This document shows, in pieces, positions 18,670 to 27,274 of a stretch of DNA of 64,000 nt. The stretch comes from Dyadobacter sp. 676. GTDB lineage: Bacteria > Bacteroidota > Bacteroidia > Cytophagales > Spirosomataceae. Where the stretch lies: NCBI RefSeq assembly GCF_040448675.1, contig NZ_CP159289.1, positions 5,191,001 through 5,255,000 of the forward strand, given 5' to 3'. The notes beneath the pieces are model-generated. The model was not told where the DNA came from. It worked only from the letters and a program-made list of their open reading frames with translations, and did not search any database. Position 1 is the stretch's first letter. Each line of letters begins with the position of its first letter. The position numbers were made by a program, and so were the translations under genes.

Positions 18670-18687
18670 TTTGAATATTTGCTAACT

Positions 18688-18709
18688 AAAAGGTTATTAC
18701 TAACCTTTT
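18688..18709. promoter_or_regulatory. inverted repeat, candidate HxlR operator 1
   Basis: AAAAGGTTA and TAACCTTTT form perfect 9-bp arms around TTAC in the divergent region, 19 bases upstream of the HxlR-type start. Dyads here fit dimeric HxlR binding; binding itself is inferred. Confidence 0.55.
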
Positions 18710-18715
18710 GTATAT

Positions 18716-18734
18716 TACTATATTTTGTATAGTA
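18716..18734. promoter_or_regulatory. inverted repeat, candidate HxlR operator 2 and promoter
   Basis: TACTATA and TATAGTA form perfect 7-bp arms around TTTTG. The sequence TATATTTTG within it is close to the Bacteroidota -7 element (TAnnTTTG), 37 bases before the DoxX-like start, so a repressor bound here would block that promoter. Confidence 0.5.
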
Positions 18735-18763
18735 AAGATAGCTAGTTTTGGCAAAAATTCAAA

Positions 18764-19135
18764 ATGTATATGAAAGCAAAGAAAATCGCTGCGATTGCCG
18801 TAACTGCCATCGCCTCGTTACTGGTAGTGTTTAGCGGAATTATGAAGTTGAGTCAAAATCCCGAAATCGTGGCGACGCTCACGAAAGTCGGCGTAGGGGA
18901 TTATCTTGTTCCTCTGGCCTTGATGGAGATTAGTTTTACGGCCCTTTTCATTTACCCTAAGACGATGAAAATCGGGTTTATCCTGCTTACCTGTTATTTC
19001 GCCGGGGCATTGGCGACCGAGCTTTCTCATAGTACCCCATTCAATGCGGTCCTTCCCATGGCCCTCGTCTGGATCGCCGCTTTCCTGCGCGACCCATTGA
19101 TTTTTTTGCCGGGTAAAGCGACTGCCGCTCAATGA
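18764..19135 (+). CDS. DoxX-like small membrane protein
   Basis: 123 residues with four hydrophobic helices (IAAIAVTAIASLLVVFSGIM, YLVPLALMEISFTALFIYP, IGFILLTCYFAGALATELS, AVLPMALVWIAAFLRDP). Size and layout match DoxX/DoxD-like proteins; the motif G-x-M-K-L near the end of helix 1 (SGIMKLSQNP) is typical. DoxX relatives take part in quinone-linked redox or thiosulfate metabolism in some organisms, but most homologs are uncharacterised. Divergent from the HxlR-type regulator and probably its target. A start at 18770 (second ATG) is possible. Confidence 0.75.
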   Translation: MYMKAKKIAAIAVTAIASLLVVFSGIMKLSQNPEIVATLTKVGVGDYLVPLALMEISFTALFIYPKTMKIGFILLTCYFAGALATELSHSTPFNAVLPMALVWIAAFLRDPLIFLPGKATAAQ

Positions 19136-19255
19136 TTCCCACGTTTTTGGGCAAGCGATGGACTGATTTCTGTTCGAAAGGCCATTTCTGTAATGCCTCG
19201 GGCTGCAATGCTATGGATGCTGGTCCTGGGCATCGCAGCGGGGGCATTATAGTTT

Positions 19256-21415
19256 TTAAGGCAGACTGAACGCCATAACGGATCCCGAAGGATTCTCCTT
19301 TGTACCGCCAACCGACAGGGCCACGTATTGCTTGCCGCCACTCATGTAAGTACAGGCGGTTGCGTTTGCTACGCCCGGGAGTGTTGCCTGCCAGACGAGC
19401 CGGCCCGTTTTTTTGTCGAAAGCGCGGAGTTTCCGATCCTGGGTGCCGCTGATGAAAACCAGCCCGCCGGCCGTAACGATCGGTCCCGCAGAGCCCTCCT
19501 GCCCGGTTTCAGGGCCACCTTGCTGACGTTTTTCATCATTACCGACAGTCACCTGCCATTCGTATTCCCCGGTACTCAGGTTGATGGCATTCAGGGTTCC
19601 CCAGGGCGGGCGTAGCGCCGGGTTTCCCTGCGGATCGCGGAAATGGCCGTATGCGGTAAGGTTGAGATACTTGTCTGCTCCTTTTTGCGTCTGACCGGTC
19701 TCCTGCCTGGTGATTTTGGCGGAGTTTTGCGGACGGTCGAAAAGGAATGCGATAATGCTCTTTTCCTTTCCCTTGACTGCCGATGCGAATGCGGGCATTT
19801 TACCGCCGCCCTTTTTGATTTTGTCCAGGGCCGCTTCGCGCGTCATGCGGTTGCGGAGGCCTATCAGCGAGGGATAATTTGGTTCGTCGCCATTTTTGTC
19901 CTTGCCGTGACATGCGACGCAGTAAGTCATATACAATGTTTTTCCCTGGTCGAACACGGTCTGGTCTCTGGCTTCCTGTTCCAGGTCGACTTTTTTCATC
20001 GACTGGATTTCGGGAGAATCGTTCGATTTTACAAAAAGTACGGTAGAAGCCGGGTCGTAAGCCGCCCCGCCCCATTCAGCCCCGCCGCGGGTACCGGGAA
20101 GCATTAGCGTACCTTTCAGGTCGGGTGGGGTAAAAAGGCCTTCATATCGCATCGATCGAAACTTTTTGACGATTGAATCGTGACCGGCCTCGCTATAACG
20201 GGTAAGGTCGGCCTCGGTCATCCATTGCCTTGCGAAAGGCTTGGGTTTGAGTGGAAATGGCTGGGTAGGGGAAGCATGCTCGCCGGGAATATTCGAAGCC
20301 GGTACCTTTCGTTCCTCGATAGGAAACAGTGGTTCCCCCGTTTCCCGGTTGAAAACAAATACGAACCCATGCTTCGTAACCTGCGCTACGGCGTCGATTT
20401 CCCTGCCGTCGCGCCTGACCGTCACCAGATTCGGTGGTGCGGGCAGGTCGTAGTCCCAGAGATCGTGGTGGACGATCTGATAATGCCATATATGCTTGCC
20501 AGTGGCTGCGTCCAGCGCTACGACACTGTTGCCGTAGAGATTGTTCCCTTTCCGGTCGGCACCGTAAAAGTCGTAGGAGGGTGATCCCAGCGCCAGAAAT
20601 ACGATGCCACGGCGGAGATCCAGGCTCATGCCGGCCCAGTCGTTGACACCCCCGGCGTATTTATAGGCATCGGGCGGCCAGGTCTCGTAACCGGGCTCGC
20701 CGGGCAGCGGAATTGTGTGAAATGTCCATTCCAGTTTGCCGGTTTTGCAGTTATAAGCGCGAATGTAGCCCGGCTGGGCACCGTATAATTCCGACACTTC
20801 CGCGCCCATGATCAGCAAATTCTTGTACACGATACCCGGGGAGGTTGGAATTACCGAGATCGTGGCGGGGTCGTCGCGCAGGCCCACGTTCATGCTCACC
20901 CGACCGTTTTGTCCGAAGCTTGCGACTGGCTTGCCCGTGCGCGCATCCAACGCGAAAAGATTGTCGCCACCGGTAAAGAGGATACGTTTATCCTCACCTT
21001 CTTCCCAATAGGTAACGCCACGGCTCACACCGCCTCCCTCAGCTCCGTCGAAGGGATCGAAAGACCATATTTGTTCACCGGTTTCCGCGTCTATGGCGTA
21101 CGCCCGGTGTTTAGCGGAAGTCGTGTACATCACACCGTCGACGATAATCGGGTTGCATTCGCTGCTGCCCGGGCGACTGCCCTCTTTCATATCGCTGTAC
21201 GTATGCGTCCAAGCGGGCCGCAATTGTCCGACATTCGAAATATCGATCTGATCCAGGGGAGAATAGCTGGTACTTTCCGCATCGGCCTTGTAAATGCCCC
21301 ACGACCGGTCGTTGCCTTCGCGGTTCTGATAGGCTACCAGGCCGGCAAATACGGCGATGGCGGGAAAAATGACAATATTCTTCCCATATTTTTGAAATTG
21401 TCGGATTCCAGACAT
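19256..21415 (-). CDS. PQQ-dependent quinoprotein dehydrogenase with inserted cytochrome c domain
   Basis: 719 residues with an N-terminal membrane anchor or signal (IVIFPAIAVFAGLVAY). The body is an eight-bladed propeller of PQQ glucose/alcohol dehydrogenase type: SYSPLDQIDISNVGQLRPAW, GEQIWSFDPFDG, ARTGKPVASFGQNGRV, YGNSVVALDAATGKHIWHYQ, VHHDLWDYDLPAPP and VFNRETGEPLFPIEERKVP. Between the last blades, near residue 510, a c-type cytochrome is inserted (heme site CVACHGKD, axial Met in GGGKMPAF), after which the propeller resumes (NAINLSTGEYEWQ, AFDKKTGRLVWQA). It would oxidise sugars or alcohols in the periplasm and pass electrons through its own heme. The substrate cannot be told. Stands alone. 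Confidence 0.88.
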   Translation of the reverse strand: MSGIRQFQKYGKNIVIFPAIAVFAGLVAYQNREGNDRSWGIYKADAESTSYSPLDQIDISNVGQLRPAWTHTYSDMKEGSRPGSSECNPIIVDGVMYTTSAKHRAYAIDAETGEQIWSFDPFDGAEGGGVSRGVTYWEEGEDKRILFTGGDNLFALDARTGKPVASFGQNGRVSMNVGLRDDPATISVIPTSPGIVYKNLLIMGAEVSELYGAQPGYIRAYNCKTGKLEWTFHTIPLPGEPGYETWPPDAYKYAGGVNDWAGMSLDLRRGIVFLALGSPSYDFYGADRKGNNLYGNSVVALDAATGKHIWHYQIVHHDLWDYDLPAPPNLVTVRRDGREIDAVAQVTKHGFVFVFNRETGEPLFPIEERKVPASNIPGEHASPTQPFPLKPKPFARQWMTEADLTRYSEAGHDSIVKKFRSMRYEGLFTPPDLKGTLMLPGTRGGAEWGGAAYDPASTVLFVKSNDSPEIQSMKKVDLEQEARDQTVFDQGKTLYMTYCVACHGKDKNGDEPNYPSLIGLRNRMTREAALDKIKKGGGKMPAFASAVKGKEKSIIAFLFDRPQNSAKITRQETGQTQKGADKYLNLTAYGHFRDPQGNPALRPPWGTLNAINLSTGEYEWQVTVGNDEKRQQGGPETGQEGSAGPIVTAGGLVFISGTQDRKLRAFDKKTGRLVWQATLPGVANATACTYMSGGKQYVALSVGGTKENPSGSVMAFSLP

Positions 21416-21623
21416 AAAAGTAGAAGCAGCGCTTCTTCTAAAGGGTTAGGGAACGCGAGATATCGTTGATTCTCATGCGTTAAAGTCGGTTTCCCGTTTG
21501 TTTTACTATCGTCTGTTTGGCGCAGTGAAGAAGAGGAGTAAAAAGGATAGCGCCCCTGATTATTTCAGAAGCGCTTCTACAAGCCTGACCATCGCATATC
21601 TGAATAAGCGGGGGAGGCTACCG

Positions 21624-22400
21624 CTAATGGCAGCAACACCCCGAATCGCCTTTGAAATCTTCATACTTGTCGTGATGGCGCATCCAGTCCATGATGGTGT
21701 TCTCATTTCGCCCTTTCGGTGTGAGGTCCAGATAATTATGTGCACCGATGAGAATGTCGCCGCCACGCCCATAGCTGGAATAGGTGTGGAAAATGTTTCC
21801 TGCCCGGTCCTTGTAAAATACGCTGGTTCCCGGCGACTCGGTCCCTTCGTCGTTTCGGGTATACTGAAAATTGTAGTAGACAGTGCCGTTTTTCAATTGT
21901 TCTTCCGTGAAGGAAACATGATAATCGTAGTTGAAGTCGCTGCCGTAGGACGACACCCAAGTGAATTTCCAGTCCATCCGCTTTTTGAATGCGAGCAGTT
22001 TTTCGAGCGGCGCCCGCGAAACCACCACTACCGAAACGTCGTGATGTTTCAGGTGAAGGTTCGCGCCATCGATATGGTCGGCCAGAAATGAGCATCCGGG
22101 ACAGCCCTCTTCCCATTCGGGCGCAAACATGAAATGATAAACGATCAGCTGACTTTTGCCGTAGAACAGGTCCGACAGCCGGAGTTCCCCTTCGGCACCT
22201 TCGAAAATGTAAGACTTATCGACCTTCATCCACGGAAGTTCCCGTCGCTGGCGGCTGAGTTCATCGTTGAGCCGGGTGAGTTCTTTTTCTTTTTTAAGGA
22301 GGTCCTTCCGCGCTTTCACCCATTCTTCCCGGGAAACGACAGGATGTGTTGCAAGGCTTTCCTCCCAGCGGTCGGTTATGGTGTCCAGTTGTTTTTCCAT
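21624..22400 (-). CDS. DUF899 family thioredoxin-like protein
   Basis: 258 residues. Family landmarks: an N-terminal EWVKARKDLLKKEKELTR helix, ELPWMKVDKSYIFEG, LIVYHFMFAPEWEEGCPGCS, FLADHIDGANLHLKHHD, VVVVSRAPLEKL, and YNFQYTRNDEGTESPGTSVF. DUF899 proteins have a thioredoxin-like fold, with the CPGC pair at the usual active-site position here; their reaction is not established. The C-terminus ends GDSGCCCH, three Cys in a row, which could bind metal. Single gene; the flanks (21416-21623, 22401-22605) look like promoter and spacer. Confidence 0.85.
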   Translation of the reverse strand: MEKQLDTITDRWEESLATHPVVSREEWVKARKDLLKKEKELTRLNDELSRQRRELPWMKVDKSYIFEGAEGELRLSDLFYGKSQLIVYHFMFAPEWEEGCPGCSFLADHIDGANLHLKHHDVSVVVVSRAPLEKLLAFKKRMDWKFTWVSSYGSDFNYDYHVSFTEEQLKNGTVYYNFQYTRNDEGTESPGTSVFYKDRAGNIFHTYSSYGRGGDILIGAHNYLDLTPKGRNENTIMDWMRHHDKYEDFKGDSGCCCH

Positions 22401-22605
22401 TGGTATCCGGATTTAGTTCCATACAAAGCTCATTAATTAATAGCTGAAACAGGATGTGTAAAAACGTCTATTTAAGGGGGTGTTTAGGACAAACTTGAAT
22501 ATATGGTCCCCGGATCGAAATTTTAATGCCGCAAGTCTCCCGCTGGTACGATTCTTTACAAATCACGTCACGTAATTGAAATTTCATCAATCAAACATAA
22601 ATATC

Positions 22606-23181
22606 ATGAAAGCTTTGAAATTGAGTGTCATCGCATTAGCCATATTCGGGGGCACTGCTGCCTGGGCCCAGACCACAACGCCGGCGGCGACGCCATCGAG
22701 TACGCCGCCATCCACCGTCCCGAGCACCACGCAGCCGTCGACTTACCCGGGCAATACGACACAACCTAAAACTGTCCCGGGCAGCACTTTGCAGCCATCG
22801 GACTTGCCGGGTGCCGTAAGGCCGGGCAGCACTGTCACGCAGCCGTCGCCTACGACCGTGCCGGGTACCACCACACAGCCTTCGACCGTTCCTTCGAGCA
22901 CAGTTCCGGGCAGCGTGACCACGCCTAACAGCACTTCGTCGCCGACAACCCGCCCGTCGACCCCGACAGACCCGACCGCCGTTCCGCGGACGACCACGCC
23001 GGGCAACTTGCAGCAAAGTCCGAATAATACGAATGTGCCAAGAACCACTATCCCCGGCGCCAACACGACACCGTCCCAGGTTCCGCAAAGCACGACTATC
23101 CCGTCGTCGACGGTTCCGGGCAGTGCCACCACGCCAAGTTCTGTTCCGGGTGGCACGGGAACCAGCATTCCCAAAAAGTAG
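22606..23181 (+). CDS. secreted Thr/Pro/Ser-rich low-complexity protein
   Basis: 191 residues from ATG 22606, with a signal peptide (MKALKLSVIALAIFGGTAAWA). Everything after it is built from degenerate repeats of the type T-x-P-G/S-T/S-T (TVPGSTLQPSD, TTVPGTTTQPSTVPSS, TIPSSTVPGSATTPSSVP). The composition is almost wholly T, P, S, G, Q and N, so the mature part is expected to be extended and unstructured, like a mucin-type linker; it could be O-glycosylated, since Bacteroidota glycosylate Thr/Ser near D-S/T-A/I/L/V/M motifs. Those motifs are rare here, so this is uncertain. No anchor or T9SS tail. GC-rich relative to neighbours because of the Pro/Thr codons. Confidence 0.7.
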   Translation: MKALKLSVIALAIFGGTAAWAQTTTPAATPSSTPPSTVPSTTQPSTYPGNTTQPKTVPGSTLQPSDLPGAVRPGSTVTQPSPTTVPGTTTQPSTVPSSTVPGSVTTPNSTSSPTTRPSTPTDPTAVPRTTTPGNLQQSPNNTNVPRTTIPGANTTPSQVPQSTTIPSSTVPGSATTPSSVPGGTGTSIPKK

Positions 23182-23285
23182 TTTGTCAGAAATCAGAAAG
23201 AAGGAAGTGCTGAATGTCGCCGATGTCCGGCACTTCCTGATAACCATTTTCAAATAGCGCTTCTCAACTTAAAACAAACAGCACG

Positions 23286-23480
23286 ATGCCGAACATAGAA
23301 AACCTGGACGAGGCCGGAAAACTGGAACCGGGAGTGGTCCTGAAAGTGACCGGCGCGGCGTCGGAGAACGACGCCATACTTGCGGTAGAAAATTACCTGA
23401 GGGCTAATCGGAAAGAACAGCTGGAAGTAGCGGTACCCGAGCGAGACGAGGACGGGGTTTTTGCGATCCGGTTGGAATAA
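23286..23480 (+). CDS. small hypothetical protein, 64 residues
   Basis: MPNIENLDEAGKLEPGVVLK to DEDGVFAIRLE: an acidic, well-balanced sequence predicted as a small alpha/beta unit (VLKVTGAASENDAILAVENY). The start follows an A-rich leader (AAAACAAACAGCACG). It lies about 100 bases after the Thr/Pro-rich gene. No family recognised. Confidence 0.55.
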   Translation: MPNIENLDEAGKLEPGVVLKVTGAASENDAILAVENYLRANRKEQLEVAVPERDEDGVFAIRLE

Positions 23481-23498
23481 GCCCCCCCAAGGGATATT

Positions 23499-23903
23499 TC
23501 AGGATTTTGTCGCGTCCCTGGCGGTCGATTCGATCTGCTCTTTTTCGAGATTCATTGCTTCGAATTCTTCTTTGGGGTTAAACCAATTGTTCCCCGCGGT
23601 ATCGGCGATGGCGACGACTTTACCGTTTCTTATTTCTACAAGGACCTTGGAGCTTTTCAACTGGTCCCAGTTATCGGCCTTGCATACATGCATACATCGG
23701 AACAGAAACCTGCCCAGGTACGGAGCATCCGCCGATTCACCCCCATGCATTCCGGAAAGAAAGACCTCGTGGCCGCCAAAGATATATTTAACGCCTTTCA
23801 GGTTCAGTTCAAGTGCCGCAGTTACATACAACTGCCGGTGCATATATATGTGCACCGCTTTGATTGTTCCGATTTCCATCATATCCGTATTTGATGCAGG
23901 CAT
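23499..23903 (-). CDS. hypothetical protein, 134 residues
   Basis: Convergent with the 64-residue gene, 18 bases apart. The product (start MPASNTDMMEIGTIKAVHIY, or Met at residue 8 or 9) has several beta strands (ALELNLKGVKYIFGGHEVFL, SKVLVEIRNGKVVAIADTAG) and a charged tail ending STARDATKS. Two Cys (FRCMHVCKADNW) lie near the middle. No domain recognised and no signal peptide. The preceding 311 bases (23904-24215) are very AT-rich with no gene and likely hold divergent promoters. Confidence 0.55.
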   Translation of the reverse strand: MPASNTDMMEIGTIKAVHIYMHRQLYVTAALELNLKGVKYIFGGHEVFLSGMHGGESADAPYLGRFLFRCMHVCKADNWDQLKSSKVLVEIRNGKVVAIADTAGNNWFNPKEEFEAMNLEKEQIESTARDATKS

Positions 23904-24215
23904 CGAGGCACCAAAACCGTGCCTGTTCCTTTCCCTTAATAATTAGTTAACGTTGAATGGTTTAACTGGACCTTTTGAACAGCAATATATACGTTTAAAT
24001 TTAAAAATGTAGTAGTAATATGACTATCTGATAGAATTAGAGTGATTTTTGTGATTAATTGTTGTAGAAAAATTCTTCATAATACGCGAAAATTTAAGCG
24101 ATATTATAGTTGTGCCGTCGGTTGTAATGAAAGTTCATCACTTTCAGAGTATGCGAATCCGTTTTTAACATCTTTAACCACAAAGTGTTATAAACATAGG
24201 TCAAACAGAACAGTT
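23904..24215. other. AT-rich divergent intergenic region
   Basis: 312 bases between a minus-strand and a plus-strand gene, with runs such as TTTAAATTTAAAAA and no plausible coding frame. It presumably carries both promoters; I see no clear operator. Confidence 0.5.
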
Positions 24216-24923
24216 ATGAAATTGCTACTGCTTGCCTCGTACCTTTTTTTGCCTCTTATGGCGCCGAATGCCCGGGTAAACGTTGCTCCGCTTACCGGCA
24301 GCTGCATGACGGGCCCTGAACGTTCGGCTTATCTCTTTCCGGGATTCGTGAAGGGGACGGTCTGTTTCCGCAACGGGACCCGGCGCGATGCGTTGATGAA
24401 TTACCACTTTACCGAGGGCAGGATGCAGTTTCTTAACCAGCGGGCGGATACGATGTTATTTACCGGCAAATACCTCATCGACCACGTGGAAATAGCAGGG
24501 CGCGGGTTTCTGCTCACGGACGCGCATCTGGATATGGAGGTTGTAGCAACGTCCGGACGCGTTCGGCTCGCTGCAAGGACCCGTTCGGAGATCGTCGGCA
24601 ATAAGCTCAGCCATTCGGGGCAGAGGTTCTCTGCATCTGCGGGCTCTGTTCCCTCCGGCCTGATGGTTAGCAACCAGGGCGGGCATTTTCTGTGGGAGAA
24701 TAATTCGGCGGGGCATTTACAGTCGTTAAAAACCTCCTTTTTTCTGGTCGACCAGAACGGAACAGTGCGGCCCGCCTCGCGCCGCGCCTTCATGAACGTG
24801 TACGCGCGCCACAAACGGCGGCTATCGCGCTACCTACGTGAGTACCACGTCGATTTCGGCGATGCGGCGGACCTGCAAAAGCTGCTCGTTTTTTGCGGGG
24901 AACTGACCGCTTTTCAACAATAA
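24216..24923 (+). CDS. hypothetical secreted protein, 235 residues
   Basis: ATG 24216 starts a signal peptide (MKLLLLASYLFLPLMAPNAR); the frame is open upstream to 24042 but that part is AT-rich non-coding in character. Mature landmarks: FPGFVKGTVCFRNGTRRDAL, NYHFTEGRMQFLNQRADTM, a basic C-terminal helix (YARHKRRLSRYLREYHVDFG) and DLQKLLVFCGELT. The layout resembles Bacteroidota proteins of the type F-V-x-G-x-V-x-x-x-G that bind to or process envelope material, but no named family is recognised. Ends 99 bases before the M1 peptidase. Confidence 0.6.
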   Translation: MKLLLLASYLFLPLMAPNARVNVAPLTGSCMTGPERSAYLFPGFVKGTVCFRNGTRRDALMNYHFTEGRMQFLNQRADTMLFTGKYLIDHVEIAGRGFLLTDAHLDMEVVATSGRVRLAARTRSEIVGNKLSHSGQRFSASAGSVPSGLMVSNQGGHFLWENNSAGHLQSLKTSFFLVDQNGTVRPASRRAFMNVYARHKRRLSRYLREYHVDFGDAADLQKLLVFCGELTAFQQ

Positions 24924-25022
24924 CCAGCCATTCGGACATTTCAGGAGCAAATCGGGCATAATTGCCTGCTATTTGGTAAGTTAGCGTATCGATAGTGATT
25001 TACTTGACGCTAACGGAACGCT

Positions 25023-27245
25023 ATGAGGACATCTTTTCTCCTGTTCTTTTTCTGGCTGGCCGGAAGGGCATACGGGCAGGTATGCCAACCGGATCCCGCT
25101 ACGCCGGACATCGCCGCGCTTGAAGGCAGAAGCGCAAAGGCGCGGATCGATGGCGCGTCGCTCCGCGTAATGGCTTCCGATAATTTTGACGTTACCTATG
25201 ACCGCTGCGAATGGGAGGTGGATCCGGCGGTCAGTTACATTAAAGGCATGGTAACGACCCATTTTGTGATGAATGCGGACGGCGCGGACATCACGCTCGA
25301 TCTGACGAGCGCACTTACCGTTTCATCGGTGCGGCAGCGGGGCAACGATGTCGCATTTGTCCATGCAGGCGACGCGCTCACCATTACTTTGCAAAACCCG
25401 CTTTCACAGGGCGCCAGGGATTCGGTGACGATCAGCTATGAAGGAACGCCGTCGGCGGCGAATTCGGCTTTTATTGTTTCTACGCACGGATCGCCGGTAA
25501 CGCCTGTACTGTGGACTTTAAGCGAGCCATACGGGAGCCGCGACTGGTGGCCCTGCAAAAATGGCCTCGACGACAAGGCCGATTCGATCGACATTTACAT
25601 TACGCACCCGGCCATTTACAAAGCCGCTTCAAACGGACTGCTGAAAAGCGAAACTGCTGTCGCCGGTTCCAAAACCCGCACACACTGGCAGCACCGTTAC
25701 CCGATCGCAAGCTATCTGGTCGCTATGGCCGTTACCAATTATAACGTGTTGGACAATAACGTGATGATCGGGGGGACAAACGTGCCGTTTAAAACCTATT
25801 ATTATCCCGAAAGCCAGCTTACCTTTCAGAACGGCGCGCAAAACGCGCTGAATGCGATGGTGCAGTTCAGCAGCCTGTTCGGAGACTATCCCTTCAAAAA
25901 CGAAAAATATGGCCATGTACAGTTTGGCTGGGGAGGCGGAATGGAGCATCAAACCTGTTCGTTTATGGTTAATATGAACGAAACGCTGGTAGCCCACGAA
26001 CTTGCCCATCAGTGGTTTGGCGACAAGGTTACCTGCGGAGCCTGGCAGGATATCTGGCTGAACGAGGGTTTTGCGACGCATCTCGCCAGCATTTACATGG
26101 AAACCAAGTACCCGGCCAACACCAAGACCACCAGGACCAACGAGATCAACACGATCACATCCCAGCCGGGCGGCTCCGTGTGGGTAGACAATGTAAGCGA
26201 CGTTAACCGCATTTTCAGCAACCGTCTCAGCTACCTGAAAGGCTCACATTTGCTCTATATGCTGCGCTGGATCCTGGGTGATGCCACATTCTTTACGGCA
26301 GTTAATAATTACCTCTCCGACCCTGCGCTGGCGTATGGTTACGCGACGACGGCCGATCTTAAAAGTCATCTGGAAGCGGCAAGCGGTAAGGACCTCACCT
26401 ATTTTTTTGACCAGTGGTTTACCGGGCAGGGATACCCGTCGTATCAGGTGGAATGGTACCCAGTGGGTAATTCGGTGCAGGTGAGACTGAATCAGACCCA
26501 GTCGCATGCGTCGGTGGGCTTTTTTCGGCTGCCTGTGCCGTTGCTTTTCCGCAACACGAATACCAACCAGCAGAAACTCGTCGTGTTCGATCATACCTCC
26601 GACGGGCAGCTTTTTGCCGACAATCTTGGTTTCGAAGCAACAGAAGTGCTTTTGGATCCGGATGTTTGGTTGATCACCCGAAATAATACGCTTACCAAGA
26701 CCTCCGGACCATTGCCGGTTGTTTTCAGCAGGTTCAGCATTGAATGCCGTGGCAACAGTCCGCGGTTATGCTGGCAGACGACCGAGGAGGTGAATGCGGA
26801 TTACTTCGAAATAGAACAAAGTACGGACGCCAGGCAATGGAAGACTGTCGGCAGGGTGCAGGCCGTGGGCAATTCGCGGGTAACGAACGACTATTTCTTT
26901 GACACCGAAGGGGCATTAAGCCAGGGTTATTTCCGGATAAGGGAAACCGACATGGACGGCAAGATGCAGGGAACACGGATCATCGCCGCGAAGTGCGGGG
27001 CGGGGAATGAGAGCTGGAAGGTTTATCCGAACCCCGTACGCGATGTTTTTACGCTCAGCAATTCTCTCGGGAAGCCGGTGGCTGGCGAACTTTTGCTTTT
27101 TGACGTTCGGGGAAACCGCGTTTTGCTGGAATCGTCTTCGCCCGCCGGCGACAGGCGAAATTTTAATGTACAACATTTGCGGCCCGGTCTGTATTCCCTG
27201 CCATCCGGAGCGGGGCGGGAGGGGTTCAGGATACTGAAAGAATAA
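25023..27245 (+). CDS. secreted M1-family metallopeptidase with T9SS sorting domain
   Basis: 740 residues with a signal peptide ending near AYGQ. The N-terminal beta domain (YDRCEWEVDPAVSYIKGMVT) and the gluzincin domain are those of M1 aminopeptidases: GGMEHQTCS in place of the usual GxMEN, and the zinc site HELAHQWFGDK followed by NEGFATH near residue 330-350. Then comes an FN3-like segment (FSIECRGNSPRLCWQTTEEV) and a C-terminal type A sorting domain (KVYPNPVRDVFTLSN). It should be surface-attached or released and trim peptides outside the cell. A G6 run at 25770-25775 lies in frame here. A homologous domain order occurs in many Cytophagales. Confidence 0.9.
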   Translation: MRTSFLLFFFWLAGRAYGQVCQPDPATPDIAALEGRSAKARIDGASLRVMASDNFDVTYDRCEWEVDPAVSYIKGMVTTHFVMNADGADITLDLTSALTVSSVRQRGNDVAFVHAGDALTITLQNPLSQGARDSVTISYEGTPSAANSAFIVSTHGSPVTPVLWTLSEPYGSRDWWPCKNGLDDKADSIDIYITHPAIYKAASNGLLKSETAVAGSKTRTHWQHRYPIASYLVAMAVTNYNVLDNNVMIGGTNVPFKTYYYPESQLTFQNGAQNALNAMVQFSSLFGDYPFKNEKYGHVQFGWGGGMEHQTCSFMVNMNETLVAHELAHQWFGDKVTCGAWQDIWLNEGFATHLASIYMETKYPANTKTTRTNEINTITSQPGGSVWVDNVSDVNRIFSNRLSYLKGSHLLYMLRWILGDATFFTAVNNYLSDPALAYGYATTADLKSHLEAASGKDLTYFFDQWFTGQGYPSYQVEWYPVGNSVQVRLNQTQSHASVGFFRLPVPLLFRNTNTNQQKLVVFDHTSDGQLFADNLGFEATEVLLDPDVWLITRNNTLTKTSGPLPVVFSRFSIECRGNSPRLCWQTTEEVNADYFEIEQSTDARQWKTVGRVQAVGNSRVTNDYFFDTEGALSQGYFRIRETDMDGKMQGTRIIAAKCGAGNESWKVYPNPVRDVFTLSNSLGKPVAGELLLFDVRGNRVLLESSSPAGDRRNFNVQHLRPGLYSLPSGAGREGFRILKE

Positions 27246-27274
27246 TGAATTAACCGGTTCACACACTATCGCCT

